NCBI GenBank assembly: GCA_016716125.1
Contig: JADJWZ010000041.1
Location: forward strand, 62,001 to 126,000
DNA: 64,000 bases
Direction: 5' to 3'
Origin: Ignavibacteria bacterium
Lineage (GTDB): Bacteria; Bacteroidota; Ignavibacteria; Tepidaquicellales; Tepidaquicellaceae
Shown: positions 25,146 to 34,864 of the stretch, one piece after another
How positions within the stretch are numbered: position 1 is the first letter of the stretch
How the letters are laid out: every line of letters starts with the position of its first letter
The notes under the pieces: model-generated
Databases searched by the model: none
Told to the model about the DNA's origin: nothing
What the model saw: the letters and a program-made list of their open reading frames with translations, nothing else
Made by a program: the position numbers and the translations under genes

Positions 25146-25955
25146 ATGATTTTTTCTATTCTAAGAAAAAGCTTCATTCCGGCAGTTTTGATATTATGTA
25201 TAATTGCGGTTGAAGCTTTTTCACAGGATAAAGTATTTGAAGTTGGAGAAGAACTAAAATATGAGATCTCATACGGATTCATAAAACTTGGTTATATGAA
25301 TTTCATTCTTACCAGCCTGAGAAAAGAGGGCAAAAAAATATTTTACAATGCAAGACTCGAAGTTAAGACTTATCCTGAAGTTCCGTTTATTACCGTAAAT
25401 GATATTTTTGAGACAGAAATGGAATTCAGTGAAGATGAATTATTCTCCAAAAAATTCTATGAAACTAATTTCAGAAGTAAATCTATCACAAGGCAGGACT
25501 GCAGATTCAATTATAAAAAGAATATGATTAAGTATTCGAAAGAAACGGATGGTGAGGTCGAAACTGAAGATGAAATTCCAATGAAAGAAAATATTAAGTA
25601 CAGAGATGAACTTTCATGGCAGTATGAATACAGAATCAATTCTTTTTCAAATAAAAATTATAATATTCCCGTTTTTACCGGTTCGGAAGAATCTTCTGTA
25701 AGATATTCTTATAATGTTAACAAAACAGTTGTCAAATTAGAAAACACAAGTTATGAAATCGCAGTAATAAAAATGGAAGGAATTTCAGATTTTTCAGGAG
25801 TTTTTGGTTTTAAAGGAGAATTTCTGGTATTGATTTCTGATGATGATTACAGAGTTCCGATTAAAGCGTATTTTAATTCATCCCTGGGGAATGTCGTACT
25901 TGAACTCATTTCATACAAAAAAGGAAAATGGTCTCCACCTCCTTTTTTAAATTAA
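25146..25955 (+). CDS. DUF3108 domain-containing exported protein (copy 1)
   Basis: 269 residues with a signal peptide (about 1-27). The mature part starts VGEELKYEISYGFIKLGYMN, the beginning of the DUF3108 beta-rich fold, and contains PFITVNDIFETE. The family is common in the periplasm of FCB bacteria and is thought to have a lipocalin/LolA-like barrel; its role is unknown. Together with the next gene it is a tandem pair with about the same length and shared motifs. Confidence 0.8.
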   Translation: MIFSILRKSFIPAVLILCIIAVEAFSQDKVFEVGEELKYEISYGFIKLGYMNFILTSLRKEGKKIFYNARLEVKTYPEVPFITVNDIFETEMEFSEDELFSKKFYETNFRSKSITRQDCRFNYKKNMIKYSKETDGEVETEDEIPMKENIKYRDELSWQYEYRINSFSNKNYNIPVFTGSEESSVRYSYNVNKTVVKLENTSYEIAVIKMEGISDFSGVFGFKGEFLVLISDDDYRVPIKAYFNSSLGNVVLELISYKKGKWSPPPFLN

Positions 25956-25979
25956 TTAAATGACTATAATGAAGTTAAA

Positions 25980-26783
25980 ATGAAATCTATAAATTCTTTC
26001 AGATTAATAAAATCTTTTATTATAATAATATTTATCTTATCATTATTAAAAATAAATTCAGGAATTGCGCAGTCTAAAGTATTGCAGGTAGGAGAAGAGT
26101 TAAACTATTCTGTTAATTACGGATTTATTGAAATTGGTAAAGTGAATATAAAAATGACAGGAAACTGGAAGGAAGGTAAAAATGAAATTTACACTTCAGT
26201 TTGTAGTATGAAATCAAACAAGGGCATTCCGTTCGTAGAACTAAACAGCATATTTGAAACAGATATGGTTTATGACGGAAACGAATTATACACTGTCAGA
26301 TTCAAAGCCACTGAAATAAAAGAAGAAGGAAATCTAATAATAGAATATAAATTTCATTATGACTCTAATTATGTCTATGTATTAAAAGAGAATCTTGGCA
26401 TAAGAGAGATAGACAGAAATATACCTTTTAATCAGAATGTTAAATTTCAGGACGGACTTTCTTTATTTTACAAATCAAGACTAAATTCGTTTTCACAGGA
26501 AAATTTCATGATTCCTGTTTTTATGAATGAATCAGAAACTACAGTAAACTACTATTTTACATCTAAAAAGGATGAAATATTCGTACCTGTTTTTGACAGG
26601 GATCTTCAGTCATTCAGATGCAACGGCATGGCGAATTTTGAAGGAGTTTTCGGGCTAAGCGGAGAGTTTGCCGGATGGTTTTCTGACGATGACGCAAGAG
26701 TTCCTCTGAAATCACAAATGAATGTAATTATCGGAAGCGTTACACTTGAGCTGAATGGTTACAAAAGAAGCGGATGGAGATAG
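25980..26783 (+). CDS. DUF3108 domain-containing exported protein (copy 2)
   Basis: 267 residues with a signal peptide. The mature start VGEELNYSVNYGFIEIGKVN, the PFVELNSIFETDM segment and the ending (FEGVFGLSGEFAGWFSDDDARVPLK) align throughout with the preceding gene, so the two arose by tandem duplication, now clearly diverged. It lies 24 bases after copy 1. Function unknown; position between a CtpA-like protease and LolA suggests envelope biogenesis. Confidence 0.8.
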   Translation: MKSINSFRLIKSFIIIIFILSLLKINSGIAQSKVLQVGEELNYSVNYGFIEIGKVNIKMTGNWKEGKNEIYTSVCSMKSNKGIPFVELNSIFETDMVYDGNELYTVRFKATEIKEEGNLIIEYKFHYDSNYVYVLKENLGIREIDRNIPFNQNVKFQDGLSLFYKSRLNSFSQENFMIPVFMNESETTVNYYFTSKKDEIFVPVFDRDLQSFRCNGMANFEGVFGLSGEFAGWFSDDDARVPLKSQMNVIIGSVTLELNGYKRSGWR

Positions 26784-26976
26784 AGAAAGCAGAAAATTTA
26801 ATAAGTTTCAAATTCAAATTTTTTATTCCGGAATAATAGATATATCACAGGATAAGTGTAACAGTAAACATCATTTTCATAAATTTTATATCATGGGATT
26901 TACTAGTCTCGGTAAAATTTATTAAATTGAAAAGCATTATTATAATTAATAGCTTACACACTAATTAAACTTACAT

Positions 26977-27597
26977 ATGAAAACATCGTTCAAAATATTA
27001 ATTCTTATTTTTCTTTTTACTTCCGGATTTTCAAATGCACAGGATGCGCAGGAAATTATCAAGAAAGTTCAGTCTAAATATGAAAATATTTCAGATGCAA
27101 AAGCATCATTCACACAGACATTAAAAGGTAAAGGCGGTAAAGCAAATTCTTCATCCGGAGTGCTTTATATTAAAAAAGAAAATAAATACAGAATTGAATC
27201 CGGAGGTCAGGTATTGATCACTGACGGACAGACTTCATGGGCATATTCACCAAAAAAGAAACAAGTAATAATAGATAATTATAAAGAAGATGGAAATTCA
27301 TTTTCCCCAAATAAATTTCTTTTTAATTATCCGGAAAATTTTTACTCTGATCTTATGGGCGATGAGAATGTAAACGGAACTGAATGCTTTGTTATTAAAC
27401 TTTCTCCCAGAAGCAGCGGTTCTGTTAAGTCGGCTACTATCTGGATCGATAAAAGCGAAGATTTTATTCGTAAAATAAATATAGTAACTTCAGAATCCAC
27501 AAATACTTATTCACTAAAAGATATTTCCCTGGATTCGGGTGTGAATTCTTCAAAATTTAATTTCACCCCGCCTGACGATAAGTTAAGCAGATTTTAA
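26977..27597 (+). CDS. lolA: LolA-like outer membrane lipoprotein carrier
   Basis: 206 residues with a signal peptide (cut near NAQ, residue 21). It matches LolA, the periplasmic chaperone that carries lipoproteins from the LolCDE complex to the outer membrane: IIKKVQSKYENISDAKASFTQ at the start, GVLYIKKENKYRIE, and LITDGQTSWAYSPKKKQVII are characteristic. No LolB is seen, as usual in this phylum. The stop codon lies inside the loop of a terminator hairpin. Confidence 0.88.
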   Translation: MKTSFKILILIFLFTSGFSNAQDAQEIIKKVQSKYENISDAKASFTQTLKGKGGKANSSSGVLYIKKENKYRIESGGQVLITDGQTSWAYSPKKKQVIIDNYKEDGNSFSPNKFLFNYPENFYSDLMGDENVNGTECFVIKLSPRSSGSVKSATIWIDKSEDFIRKINIVTSESTNTYSLKDISLDSGVNSSKFNFTPPDDKLSRF

Positions 27598-27614
27598 TTT
27601 GCTTAACTTTTTTT
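27581..27614 (+). terminator. hairpin terminator overlapping the lolA stop codon
   Basis: Perfect 9-bp stem AGTTAAGCA/TGCTTAACT with a ten-base loop that contains the TAA, then seven T. The next gene starts at 27625, only eleven bases after the run, so its transcription must come from readthrough or from a promoter inside lolA. Confidence 0.75.
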
Positions 27615-27624
27615 AATTTTTTTA

Positions 27625-28677
27625 TTGAGTGTAAATATTAAAAAATACATTAAATCATTTTTTTTACTGGCAGTAACTTTTTTCTTTCTTTACCTTGCAT
27701 TCAGGGGAAATGATTTTGGAAAGCTTTACGCTGAACTTAAGAATGCAAATTATTTCTATGCCATTGCAGGTGCAATAATGGGTGTAGTGATCGGCTCATT
27801 TATCAGAGCTTTGAGATGGAGATATTTTTTAAATCCGCTTAAAAAAAACATTCCGATGTATAATCTTTTCTCATCAATTATGGTGGGTTATATGATGAAC
27901 AGTATCATACCAAGAGCAGGTGAGATTTACAGACCGGTACTTTTAGCAAATAAAGAAAAGATTTCAAGAACTTCTGCATTCGGCACTATACTTGTGGAGA
28001 GGGTTTTTGACGTGCTGACTATGCTGATATCATTTGGTATCTGCGTAATATATTTCAGGCAGAAATTATCTTCGGCATTTCCGGATTATAATCTGGAAGC
28101 GATCTCTTTATATACATTTATTATCATAATCCTGTTTATAATTTTTATTATTGTTATCCTTTTTAATCTGGAAAAGTCGGAAGCAATTATAGAAAAACTT
28201 ACAAAGAGTTTCCTGCCGGAAAAATATCATAAAAAGATTGGTGAAATATTTGTTTCTCTTATAAACGGATTTCTTTTTATAAGGTATCCTAAATATTATA
28301 TACAGATCTTTTTTCTTTCGGCATTACTATGGTTTTCATATGTAATATCAACTTACCTTACGATACTTGCATTTGATCTCGACCTTAATCTGCTTGATGC
28401 CAATCTTATACTGACCATGATAACATTTGCCGTTACCATACCTTTACCTGCTAACTCCGCAGGAATTTATCATTTCTTCTGTACTGCTACTCTGGTAAAT
28501 ATCTACGGAATAAATAAAGAGACTGCTTTCGGATTTGCTACAGTAAGTCATCTGCTTGGGCTGCTGGGATTAATTATTATCGGAGCTTACTTTTTTCTGA
28601 AGGAAAATCTAAATATTAAAAAGGCAAAAGAAATATCCGGTCCGGAATCAAAGCTCGAATCCGGAACCGGATCATAA
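27625..28677 (+). CDS. flippase-like (UPF0104/AglD-type) integral membrane protein
   Basis: 350 residues, TTG start, with about eight membrane helices. The segments RALRWRYFLNPL, MVGYMMNSIIPRAGEIYRPVLL and FGTILVERVFDVLTM are the signature of the lysylphosphatidylglycerol-synthase membrane domain / UPF0104 family, proposed to flip or transfer lipid-linked groups. No catalytic soluble domain is attached. The Gly/Pro/Glu/Ser-rich C-terminus is encoded by a strong inverted repeat (28635-28672). It ends three bases from the convergent dedA stop. Confidence 0.88.
   Translation: MSVNIKKYIKSFFLLAVTFFFLYLAFRGNDFGKLYAELKNANYFYAIAGAIMGVVIGSFIRALRWRYFLNPLKKNIPMYNLFSSIMVGYMMNSIIPRAGEIYRPVLLANKEKISRTSAFGTILVERVFDVLTMLISFGICVIYFRQKLSSAFPDYNLEAISLYTFIIIILFIIFIIVILFNLEKSEAIIEKLTKSFLPEKYHKKIGEIFVSLINGFLFIRYPKYYIQIFFLSALLWFSYVISTYLTILAFDLDLNLLDANLILTMITFAVTIPLPANSAGIYHFFCTATLVNIYGINKETAFGFATVSHLLGLLGLIIIGAYFFLKENLNIKKAKEISGPESKLESGTGS
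28635..28672. terminator. hairpin at the convergent flippase/dedA junction
   Basis: Inverted repeat ATCCGGTCCGGA / TCCGGAACCGGAT (one bulged base) with a loop of about 12, lying within the last codons of the flippase-like gene. It may end the rightward transcript, but only a short mixed A/T stretch follows. Confidence 0.45.
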
Positions 28678-28680
28678 AAA

Positions 28681-29319
28681 TCAAATTTCAGATTTTAGTT
28701 TAGATTCTTTTCTGTGACTTAAATACCCAACAACAACAGGTACAAGCGAAAGAATAATAACGCCAATTATTACATACTCGAAATTCTTTTTTACAAAAGG
28801 AATGTTACCGAAAAAATATCCGAGTAAAGTCATTGATGAAACCCAGAGAATCCCTCCAAATATATTGAAAGAAACAAACTTCTTGTAAGTCATATCTCCG
28901 ACACCGGCTACTATAGGCGCAAATGTGCGGGCAAATGGAACAAATCTCGCATATATAATCGCTCTGCCACCGTATTTTTCATAAAAATGTTTTGCTTTAA
29001 CAAGGTGGTCTTTTGCGAAAAAAATTGATTTTTCTCTCTTGAAAATTTTAGGTCCTGTTTTTTTACCAAACCAGTATCCGACCTGGTCACCAATAATAGC
29101 AGCAATAATTAAACTTATATTAAGTAAATAAATATCCACCAGATATCCCTGTGCTGCAAGCAAACCTGCTGTAATTAATAAAGAATCACCGGGAAGAAAG
29201 AAACCAACAAGCAAACCGGTTTCAGCAAAAACAATTATTATGAGTACTGTTAACCCGCCCCATTTTATAAGCTCTTCAAGGTTACTCAGATTGGAAAAAA
29301 ACTGCGAAATTACTTCCAT
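28681..29319 (-). CDS. DedA-family membrane protein
   Basis: 212 residues with about five membrane segments. The family motifs are GDQVGYWFGKKTG and the re-entrant FVPFARTFAPIVAGVG, with the G[x]LVGFFLPGDSLLI segment near the N-terminus. DedA/SNARE-associated proteins are inner-membrane transporters implicated in undecaprenyl-phosphate or phosphatidylethanolamine recycling and envelope homeostasis. Alone on its strand, convergent with the flippase-like gene. Confidence 0.92.
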   Translation of the reverse strand: MEVISQFFSNLSNLEELIKWGGLTVLIIIVFAETGLLVGFFLPGDSLLITAGLLAAQGYLVDIYLLNISLIIAAIIGDQVGYWFGKKTGPKIFKREKSIFFAKDHLVKAKHFYEKYGGRAIIYARFVPFARTFAPIVAGVGDMTYKKFVSFNIFGGILWVSSMTLLGYFFGNIPFVKKNFEYVIIGVIILSLVPVVVGYLSHRKESKLKSEI

Positions 29320-29704
29320 TTCAAAATTTGATTATAAAAGACATAATTTAATGATATTGTAATAAATAATAGTGTTAAAAAAAAAACTATTTTATAAATT
29401 CGAAGAATATATGTTTATTCAAATGAAGTCAGAGGTTTGAAGTAGTGAAAACAATATTGGGAAAAAGTTAATGTCCCAACAATATACATCAGTTGCTTTA
29501 ATTTAAAGCAAGACCGGTAAGCAGAGTGTAATGTACATAAATTAAAACTGATATTGTTTCAGAATCACGGTTATTTACTGCTGAATTTATTTTATAAATT
29601 TATACGGATGAGAAAATTTCAGAATGGATTAAGAAATTACTGCTATAATAATATATATACAATTACTCTGACAGTGGATGAATAAATTATTTAATGGATG
29701 AAGA
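29320..29704. other. intergenic region, nothing recognised
   Basis: About 385 bases between the dedA start and the stop of the DHOD-like gene. It should contain the dedA promoter and the end of the nifJ-DHOD transcript. Only a weak six-base stem (TTGGGA...TCCCAA near 29457-29479) is visible. Confidence 0.45.
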
Positions 29705-30697
29705 TTAAATTTTATAACTATTCAATATTTTCATATAATTAGCTCGTTCGAAGGCTGCCGGTTCAGAAACAGATTTGTAATCCATACTTCCGTGCATTTG
29801 CAGAATAGATTCATATTCTTTTTCTTCCATCCAAATTTTTAAATCATTCAGAATCTCTGAAGCGCGGTTTATTCCGTTCTTTAATAATTCCGAACATATC
29901 ATCGCAACATCGCCGCCGACCATCATTACTTTAAGTACATCGAAGTGGTTGTGAATACCGCTTGTGGCAGCCAGTGATGCTTTTAAATTACCATGCAGAA
30001 CTGCAATCCATCTCAGCGGAAGTCTTAATTCCCATTGATTACTTAATTCAAGATTAGGAAATACATCAAGATTTTCCAGATCAATGTCTGGCTGATAGAA
30101 TCTGTTAAACAGAACTAAAGCATCTGCTCCTGCGTCATCAATTTTTTTTGCCATATTTGCCATAGCGGAAAAATAAGGACTTATCTTAACAGCTACCGGA
30201 ATATTCACAACTGATTTTATCGAGCGGATAATTTCCAGATACATAGCTTCGACTTCAGCAGATTCGATCTTAAAATCAGTCGGTATGTAAAAAATATTCA
30301 GTTCAATTGCGTCTGCGCCTGCCTGCTCGATCTGTTTAGCATAATTTATCCATCCGCCGTTACTGACTCCGTTTAGACTTCCTATCACCGGAATATCAAG
30401 CGCGCTTTTTAATTTCCGGATATGTTCCAGATATTCTGCAGGTCCGAGGTTAAAATCATTTATCTCCGGGAAATATGTCAAAGCTTCTGCATAGCTGTCT
30501 GAATTTGTGGTAAGATAATGATTAAGCTCTCCTGCATCATGCGTAAGCTGCTCTTCGAATAACGAGTAACATACAATAGCAGAAACGCCTGCATCTTCGC
30601 ACGCTTTTGCGGCGCCAATAGATTTTGATAAAGGAGAAGCAGATGCAACAAGGGGATTTTTCAGTTTAATTCCCATATATTCAGATGTAAGATCCAT
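29705..30697 (-). CDS. dihydroorotate dehydrogenase-like flavoprotein
   Basis: 330 residues, TIM-barrel of the class 1 dihydroorotate dehydrogenase superfamily: KLKNPLVASASPLSKS at the start, PVIGSLNGVSNGGW, AVKISPYFS and an FMN phosphate-binding region near ATSGIHNHFDVLKVMMVGGDVA. The usual active-site Cys/Ser loop is not obvious (SLNGVSNGGW region), so it is probably not the pyrimidine enzyme itself. Genes of this kind are often next to nifJ, as here (49 bases downstream, same strand), which suggests a role tied to the oxidoreductase or its electron flow. Confidence 0.8.
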   Translation of the reverse strand: MDLTSEYMGIKLKNPLVASASPLSKSIGAAKACEDAGVSAIVCYSLFEEQLTHDAGELNHYLTTNSDSYAEALTYFPEINDFNLGPAEYLEHIRKLKSALDIPVIGSLNGVSNGGWINYAKQIEQAGADAIELNIFYIPTDFKIESAEVEAMYLEIIRSIKSVVNIPVAVKISPYFSAMANMAKKIDDAGADALVLFNRFYQPDIDLENLDVFPNLELSNQWELRLPLRWIAVLHGNLKASLAATSGIHNHFDVLKVMMVGGDVAMICSELLKNGINRASEILNDLKIWMEEKEYESILQMHGSMDYKSVSEPAAFERANYMKILNSYKI

Positions 30698-30746
30698 ATT
30701 TTTTTAAATTTAAGTTATCAAAATATTAACAGCAGCAAATAAATAA

Positions 30747-33700
30747 TTAACTATTTGTATTTTCCTTATTTTTGTTTCCATTTGAAATTGTATCTGTCTC
30801 AGATAATTTTTTGTAAATTTCCCATCTTTTATTTACATCTTTCTGCGCAAGTATCATTAATTCCCGTGCATGCTCCGGATCAGACTTAGTAAGCATTTTA
30901 TATCTGGCCTGAGCATAGGCATACTCTTCAAGTTTAATTGCAGGAGCGCCTGAATCGAGCCGGAACGGATTTTTATTTTCATCAATTAACCGCGGATCAT
31001 ATCTGAATAACGGCCAGTAACCGCTTTTAACAGCATTCTTCTGATGATCAAGAGCTTTTTCCATATTGATACCATGAGCAATGCAATGTGAATAAGCAAT
31101 GATCAGTGAAGGACCGTTGAATGATTCTGCTTCGAGAAAAGTTTTTAAAGTATGAGTATCATTTGCTCCCATTGCAACTTTAGCAACATAAACACTTCCG
31201 TAATTAACTGCCATCATTGCCAGATCCTTTTTTGGATTTGGCTTTCCGGATGTCGCAAATTTTGCAACAGCGCCAAGTCCTGTTGATTTTGACATTTGAC
31301 CGCCTGTGTTGGAATAGACTTCAGTATCGAGTACAAGTATATTAACGTTCTTTCCGGAAGCCATTACATGATCGAGTCCACCGAAACCTATATCGTAAGC
31401 CCAGCCGTCACCGCCAATAATCCATACTGATTTTTTTATCAGATGATCAGCTACAGACATAAGTTCAACAGCAGCAGGATTGGAATTGGATTGAAATTTT
31501 TGCTTCAGGATTTTAACTCTTTCCCGTTGTTCATAAATTCCTGATTCATCTGACTGATCTGCATTTAAAATTTCATCCGCAAATGATTCACCTGCTTCAT
31601 CTTTAAGACTCAGCAATAATTCTTTTGCATATTCAGTTTGTTTATCAATTGAGATTCGCATACCAAGTCCGAATTCTGCATTATCTTCAAACAGTGAATT
31701 GGACCAGGCAGGACCTCTTCCCTCATTATTTTTTGTCCATGGTGTAGTGGGAAGATTTCCTCCATAAATTGAAGAACATCCGGTAGCATTTGCAATAACT
31801 GATCTGTCCCCGAAAAGCTGCGATACAAGTTTTATATATGGAGTCTCACCGCAGCCTGTACAAGCTCCGGAGAATTCAAACAAAGGCTGAAAAAGCTGAC
31901 TGCTTTTAACTAGACCGGTATTTACCTGTGTTCGATCGAATTCCGGGATATTGAGAAAGTAATCCCAGTTTTCAGATTCCTGTTCTCTCAGCGGAAGCTG
32001 CGGCATCATATTCAGAGCTTTTAATTTTACCTGCTGTTTATTCTTGACAGGACAAATTTCGAAACACAGCGTGCATCCTGTGCAGTCTTCAGGAGCGACC
32101 TGTATAGTATAAAGTTTATTCTCTCCGAACTCCTTACCTTTTGCGGGCATGTGTTTAAAAGTCGCCGGAGCGTCTTTCAGATATTCTTCATCATAACTTT
32201 TAATCCGGATGCATGCATGCGGACAGATCATTGCGCACTTTCCGCACTGAATACAGATGCTTTCATCCCACACAGGGATCTGATGCGCAATATTTCTTTT
32301 TTCCCATTGAGCAGTGCCGGTGGGAAATGTTCCGTCAGAAGGCATTTCACTGACTTTTACATCATCACCAAGACCTTCGATTATTTTACTCAGCACGTTT
32401 CTGACAAAGTCCGGAGCATTTTCGGAAACCGGACTCTTAATTTTAATGCTGCCCGGAATTTTTCCGATAGTATCAACTTCAAATAAATTAGCCAGAGTTT
32501 TATCCACAGCATCAAAATTTTTAACTACAACATCGTCTCCTTTGGACTGATAAGTTTTCTTAATGGAATTTTTAATATGCTCAATCGCTTCATCTTTCGG
32601 CAGTACGCCTGAAATTGCGAAGAAGCATGTCTGCATAATTGTATTAATTCTCAAACCCATACCGGTATCAGAAGCAACTTTAAAAGCATCAATAATATAA
32701 AATTTCAATTTCTTATCAATGATCTGTTTACCGACTTTTGCAGGAAGCCTGCTGAAAATTTCATCTTTATTATAAATTGTATTAAGCAGAAAAGTACCGC
32801 CGGGCTTAATGTCTTTTAGCATATCAAAATTTTCTATTAAAGAAAAAAGATGACAGCCGATGAAATCCGGGGATTGAACCAGATAAGCAGATCTGATCTG
32901 TTTCTTTCCGAATCTCAGATGAGAAACAGTAGTCGATCCGGATTTTTTGGAATCATAAACAAAATATCCCTGAGCATAATTGTCAGTTTCCTCGCCGATT
33001 ATTTTGATAGTATTCTTATTTGCTCCGACTGTTCCGTCAGAACCCAGACCGAAAAACATAGCGCCGAACTGATCATCAGAACCGGATTTAAAATCCCTGT
33101 CATATTCAAGACTTGTAAAAGTTACATCATCATTAATACCGACTGTGAAATGATTTTTCGGTTCGTCTTTTTTCATTTCATCAAAGACAGCTTTTACCAT
33201 AGCAGGAGTAAACTCCTTTGAAGACAATCCGTATCTGCCTCCTGTTACAACAGGCATTTTTTCAAACGGGGGATTTTTGCAGTTCATGGATTCATTCAGA
33301 GCCGCAATTATATCCAGATAAAGGGGTTCGCCGACGCTTCCCGGTTCTTTAGTCCGGTCGAGAACAGAAATATTTTTTACAGTTTTAGGAATTTTATTTA
33401 CAAAACTTTTTATATCGAAAGGTCTGAAGAGTCTTACTTTAAGAAGGCCGATCTTTTCGTCCGGATTGCTGAGCAGATGATCTACTGTTTCTTCAGCAGT
33501 TTCGCAGCCGGATCCCATCATTATAATTATTCTTTCTGCATCCGGAGCGCCGTGATATTCATAAAGTTCATATTTTCTGCCTGTGATCTCAAAGAAAGAA
33601 TTCATTGCATTTTGCATAATGTCAGGAAACTTATCATAAAATTTATTGACGGTTTCTCTTCCCTGAAAATATACATCAGGGTTTTGCGCAGTTCCGCGGA

Positions 33701-34343
33701 TGAATGGGTTATCAGGATTAAGAGCTTTACTGCGATGGAGTTTAATGAATTTATCATCGATCATATCTCTGATATCTTTTACATCAAGTTCTTCAATTTT
33801 CATTACTTCATGTGAAGTTCTGAATCCGTCAAAGAAATGAACTATAGGGATACTGGATTCAAGAGTAGCTTTTTGAGAGATCAGTGCAAAGTCCATAACT
33901 TCCTGAACTGAATTGGAACAGATCATTGCGAAACCGGTCTGTCTGACAGCCATCACATCAGAGTGATCTCCGAAAATTGATAGCGCCTGTGCAGAAAGAG
34001 ATCGCGCAGTAACATGAAAAACTGTCGGAGTCAATTCACCTGCGATCTTATACATATTCGGGATCATCAGAAGCAATCCCTGAGAAGCAGTAAAAGTGGT
34101 AGTCATGGAGCCGCATTGCAAAGCGCCGTGAACTGCGCCGGCTGCGCCTCCTTCACTCTGCATTTCGATAACGACAGGAACTGTGCCCCAGATATTTTTC
34201 TCTCCGGCTGAAGACCATGCATCGGAGAGTTCACCCATAGGAGAAGAAGGTGTAATAGGATATATAGCAATAACTTCATTTACTTTATGCGCGACATACG
34301 CAGCAGCTTCATTTCCGTCAATAGTGATTTTTCTTCTTTTCAT
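30747..34343 (-). CDS. nifJ: pyruvate:ferredoxin (flavodoxin) oxidoreductase
   Basis: 1198 residues, the single-chain form. It oxidises pyruvate with CoA to acetyl-CoA and CO2 and reduces ferredoxin (or the reverse). Domains in order: N-terminal TPP-binding domain (GNEAAAYVAHKVNEVIAIYPITPSSPMGE), CoA domain, gamma domain (about 420-620, FFGLGSDGTVGANKNTIKII), an 8Fe ferredoxin domain with CIQCGKCAMICPHAC and CTGCTLCFEICP, and the TPP/beta domain (CTGCGETPYIKL, NATGCSSIYGG, GGDGWAYDIGFGGLDH). All [4Fe-4S] ligand cysteines are visible. ATG start. With the DHOD-like gene it forms a leftward operon. Confidence 0.97.
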   Translation of the reverse strand: MKRRKITIDGNEAAAYVAHKVNEVIAIYPITPSSPMGELSDAWSSAGEKNIWGTVPVVIEMQSEGGAAGAVHGALQCGSMTTTFTASQGLLLMIPNMYKIAGELTPTVFHVTARSLSAQALSIFGDHSDVMAVRQTGFAMICSNSVQEVMDFALISQKATLESSIPIVHFFDGFRTSHEVMKIEELDVKDIRDMIDDKFIKLHRSKALNPDNPFIRGTAQNPDVYFQGRETVNKFYDKFPDIMQNAMNSFFEITGRKYELYEYHGAPDAERIIIMMGSGCETAEETVDHLLSNPDEKIGLLKVRLFRPFDIKSFVNKIPKTVKNISVLDRTKEPGSVGEPLYLDIIAALNESMNCKNPPFEKMPVVTGGRYGLSSKEFTPAMVKAVFDEMKKDEPKNHFTVGINDDVTFTSLEYDRDFKSGSDDQFGAMFFGLGSDGTVGANKNTIKIIGEETDNYAQGYFVYDSKKSGSTTVSHLRFGKKQIRSAYLVQSPDFIGCHLFSLIENFDMLKDIKPGGTFLLNTIYNKDEIFSRLPAKVGKQIIDKKLKFYIIDAFKVASDTGMGLRINTIMQTCFFAISGVLPKDEAIEHIKNSIKKTYQSKGDDVVVKNFDAVDKTLANLFEVDTIGKIPGSIKIKSPVSENAPDFVRNVLSKIIEGLGDDVKVSEMPSDGTFPTGTAQWEKRNIAHQIPVWDESICIQCGKCAMICPHACIRIKSYDEEYLKDAPATFKHMPAKGKEFGENKLYTIQVAPEDCTGCTLCFEICPVKNKQQVKLKALNMMPQLPLREQESENWDYFLNIPEFDRTQVNTGLVKSSQLFQPLFEFSGACTGCGETPYIKLVSQLFGDRSVIANATGCSSIYGGNLPTTPWTKNNEGRGPAWSNSLFEDNAEFGLGMRISIDKQTEYAKELLLSLKDEAGESFADEILNADQSDESGIYEQRERVKILKQKFQSNSNPAAVELMSVADHLIKKSVWIIGGDGWAYDIGFGGLDHVMASGKNVNILVLDTEVYSNTGGQMSKSTGLGAVAKFATSGKPNPKKDLAMMAVNYGSVYVAKVAMGANDTHTLKTFLEAESFNGPSLIIAYSHCIAHGINMEKALDHQKNAVKSGYWPLFRYDPRLIDENKNPFRLDSGAPAIKLEEYAYAQARYKMLTKSDPEHARELMILAQKDVNKRWEIYKKLSETDTISNGNKNKENTNS

Positions 34344-34864
34344 TTATTTTAATATCGGTTACTGAGAGAATAAATAGTACAAATTGAAAATATAAAATTG
34401 AAATTGTATAAAATATTTTAAATAAATATATAGCAAAGAAAAGTATAGTAGTATGATAAATGTCACGGTTTAGAACGTTGAAAGTTTGGTTTAATTAGGA
34501 ATACTAAATTCTGTGAATTAATATTGGATCGGGAAAAATTGTTTGAGATACAAAGTGAGAAGTATTGATGAGATAGGAATTAGATAAAGGGGATGCAGGA
34601 CTGTGTTAAATTCCCCGCAGGTGAGATAAACAGATTTAATGTTTTATTGTTTTAAAAAATGCAGATTATAAATTCGATAACTGAATTTGTTAAGAGCATG
34701 TATTATGATCCGGAAAATAACTCTGGACTTAGTCTGATGAAATTTTCTATTATTCACACCGGAATATTCTCAAACAAAAATATCTGTTTTAATGCGGTGA
34801 TTGTGATTCAAAAAAATGTTATTTTTATAATTATAAAAACAAAAATAAATTACTATTTAATACT
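34344..34864. other. divergent control region between nifJ and korA
   Basis: About 520 AT-rich bases. It separates two ferredoxin-reducing oxidoreductases and must contain both promoters. A 69-codon ORF (34659-34868) overlaps the korA start but has no supporting feature. No operator recognised. Confidence 0.45.

Noticed and set aside
29452..29486. Hairpin TTGGGA...TCCCAA as a terminator or small RNA
   Set aside because: Only six pairs and no T run in either direction.
29705..30697. Pyrimidine-pathway dihydroorotate dehydrogenase (pyrD)
   Set aside because: The active-site loop is not clear and the location beside nifJ fits the DHOD-like group; called DHOD-like without the symbol.
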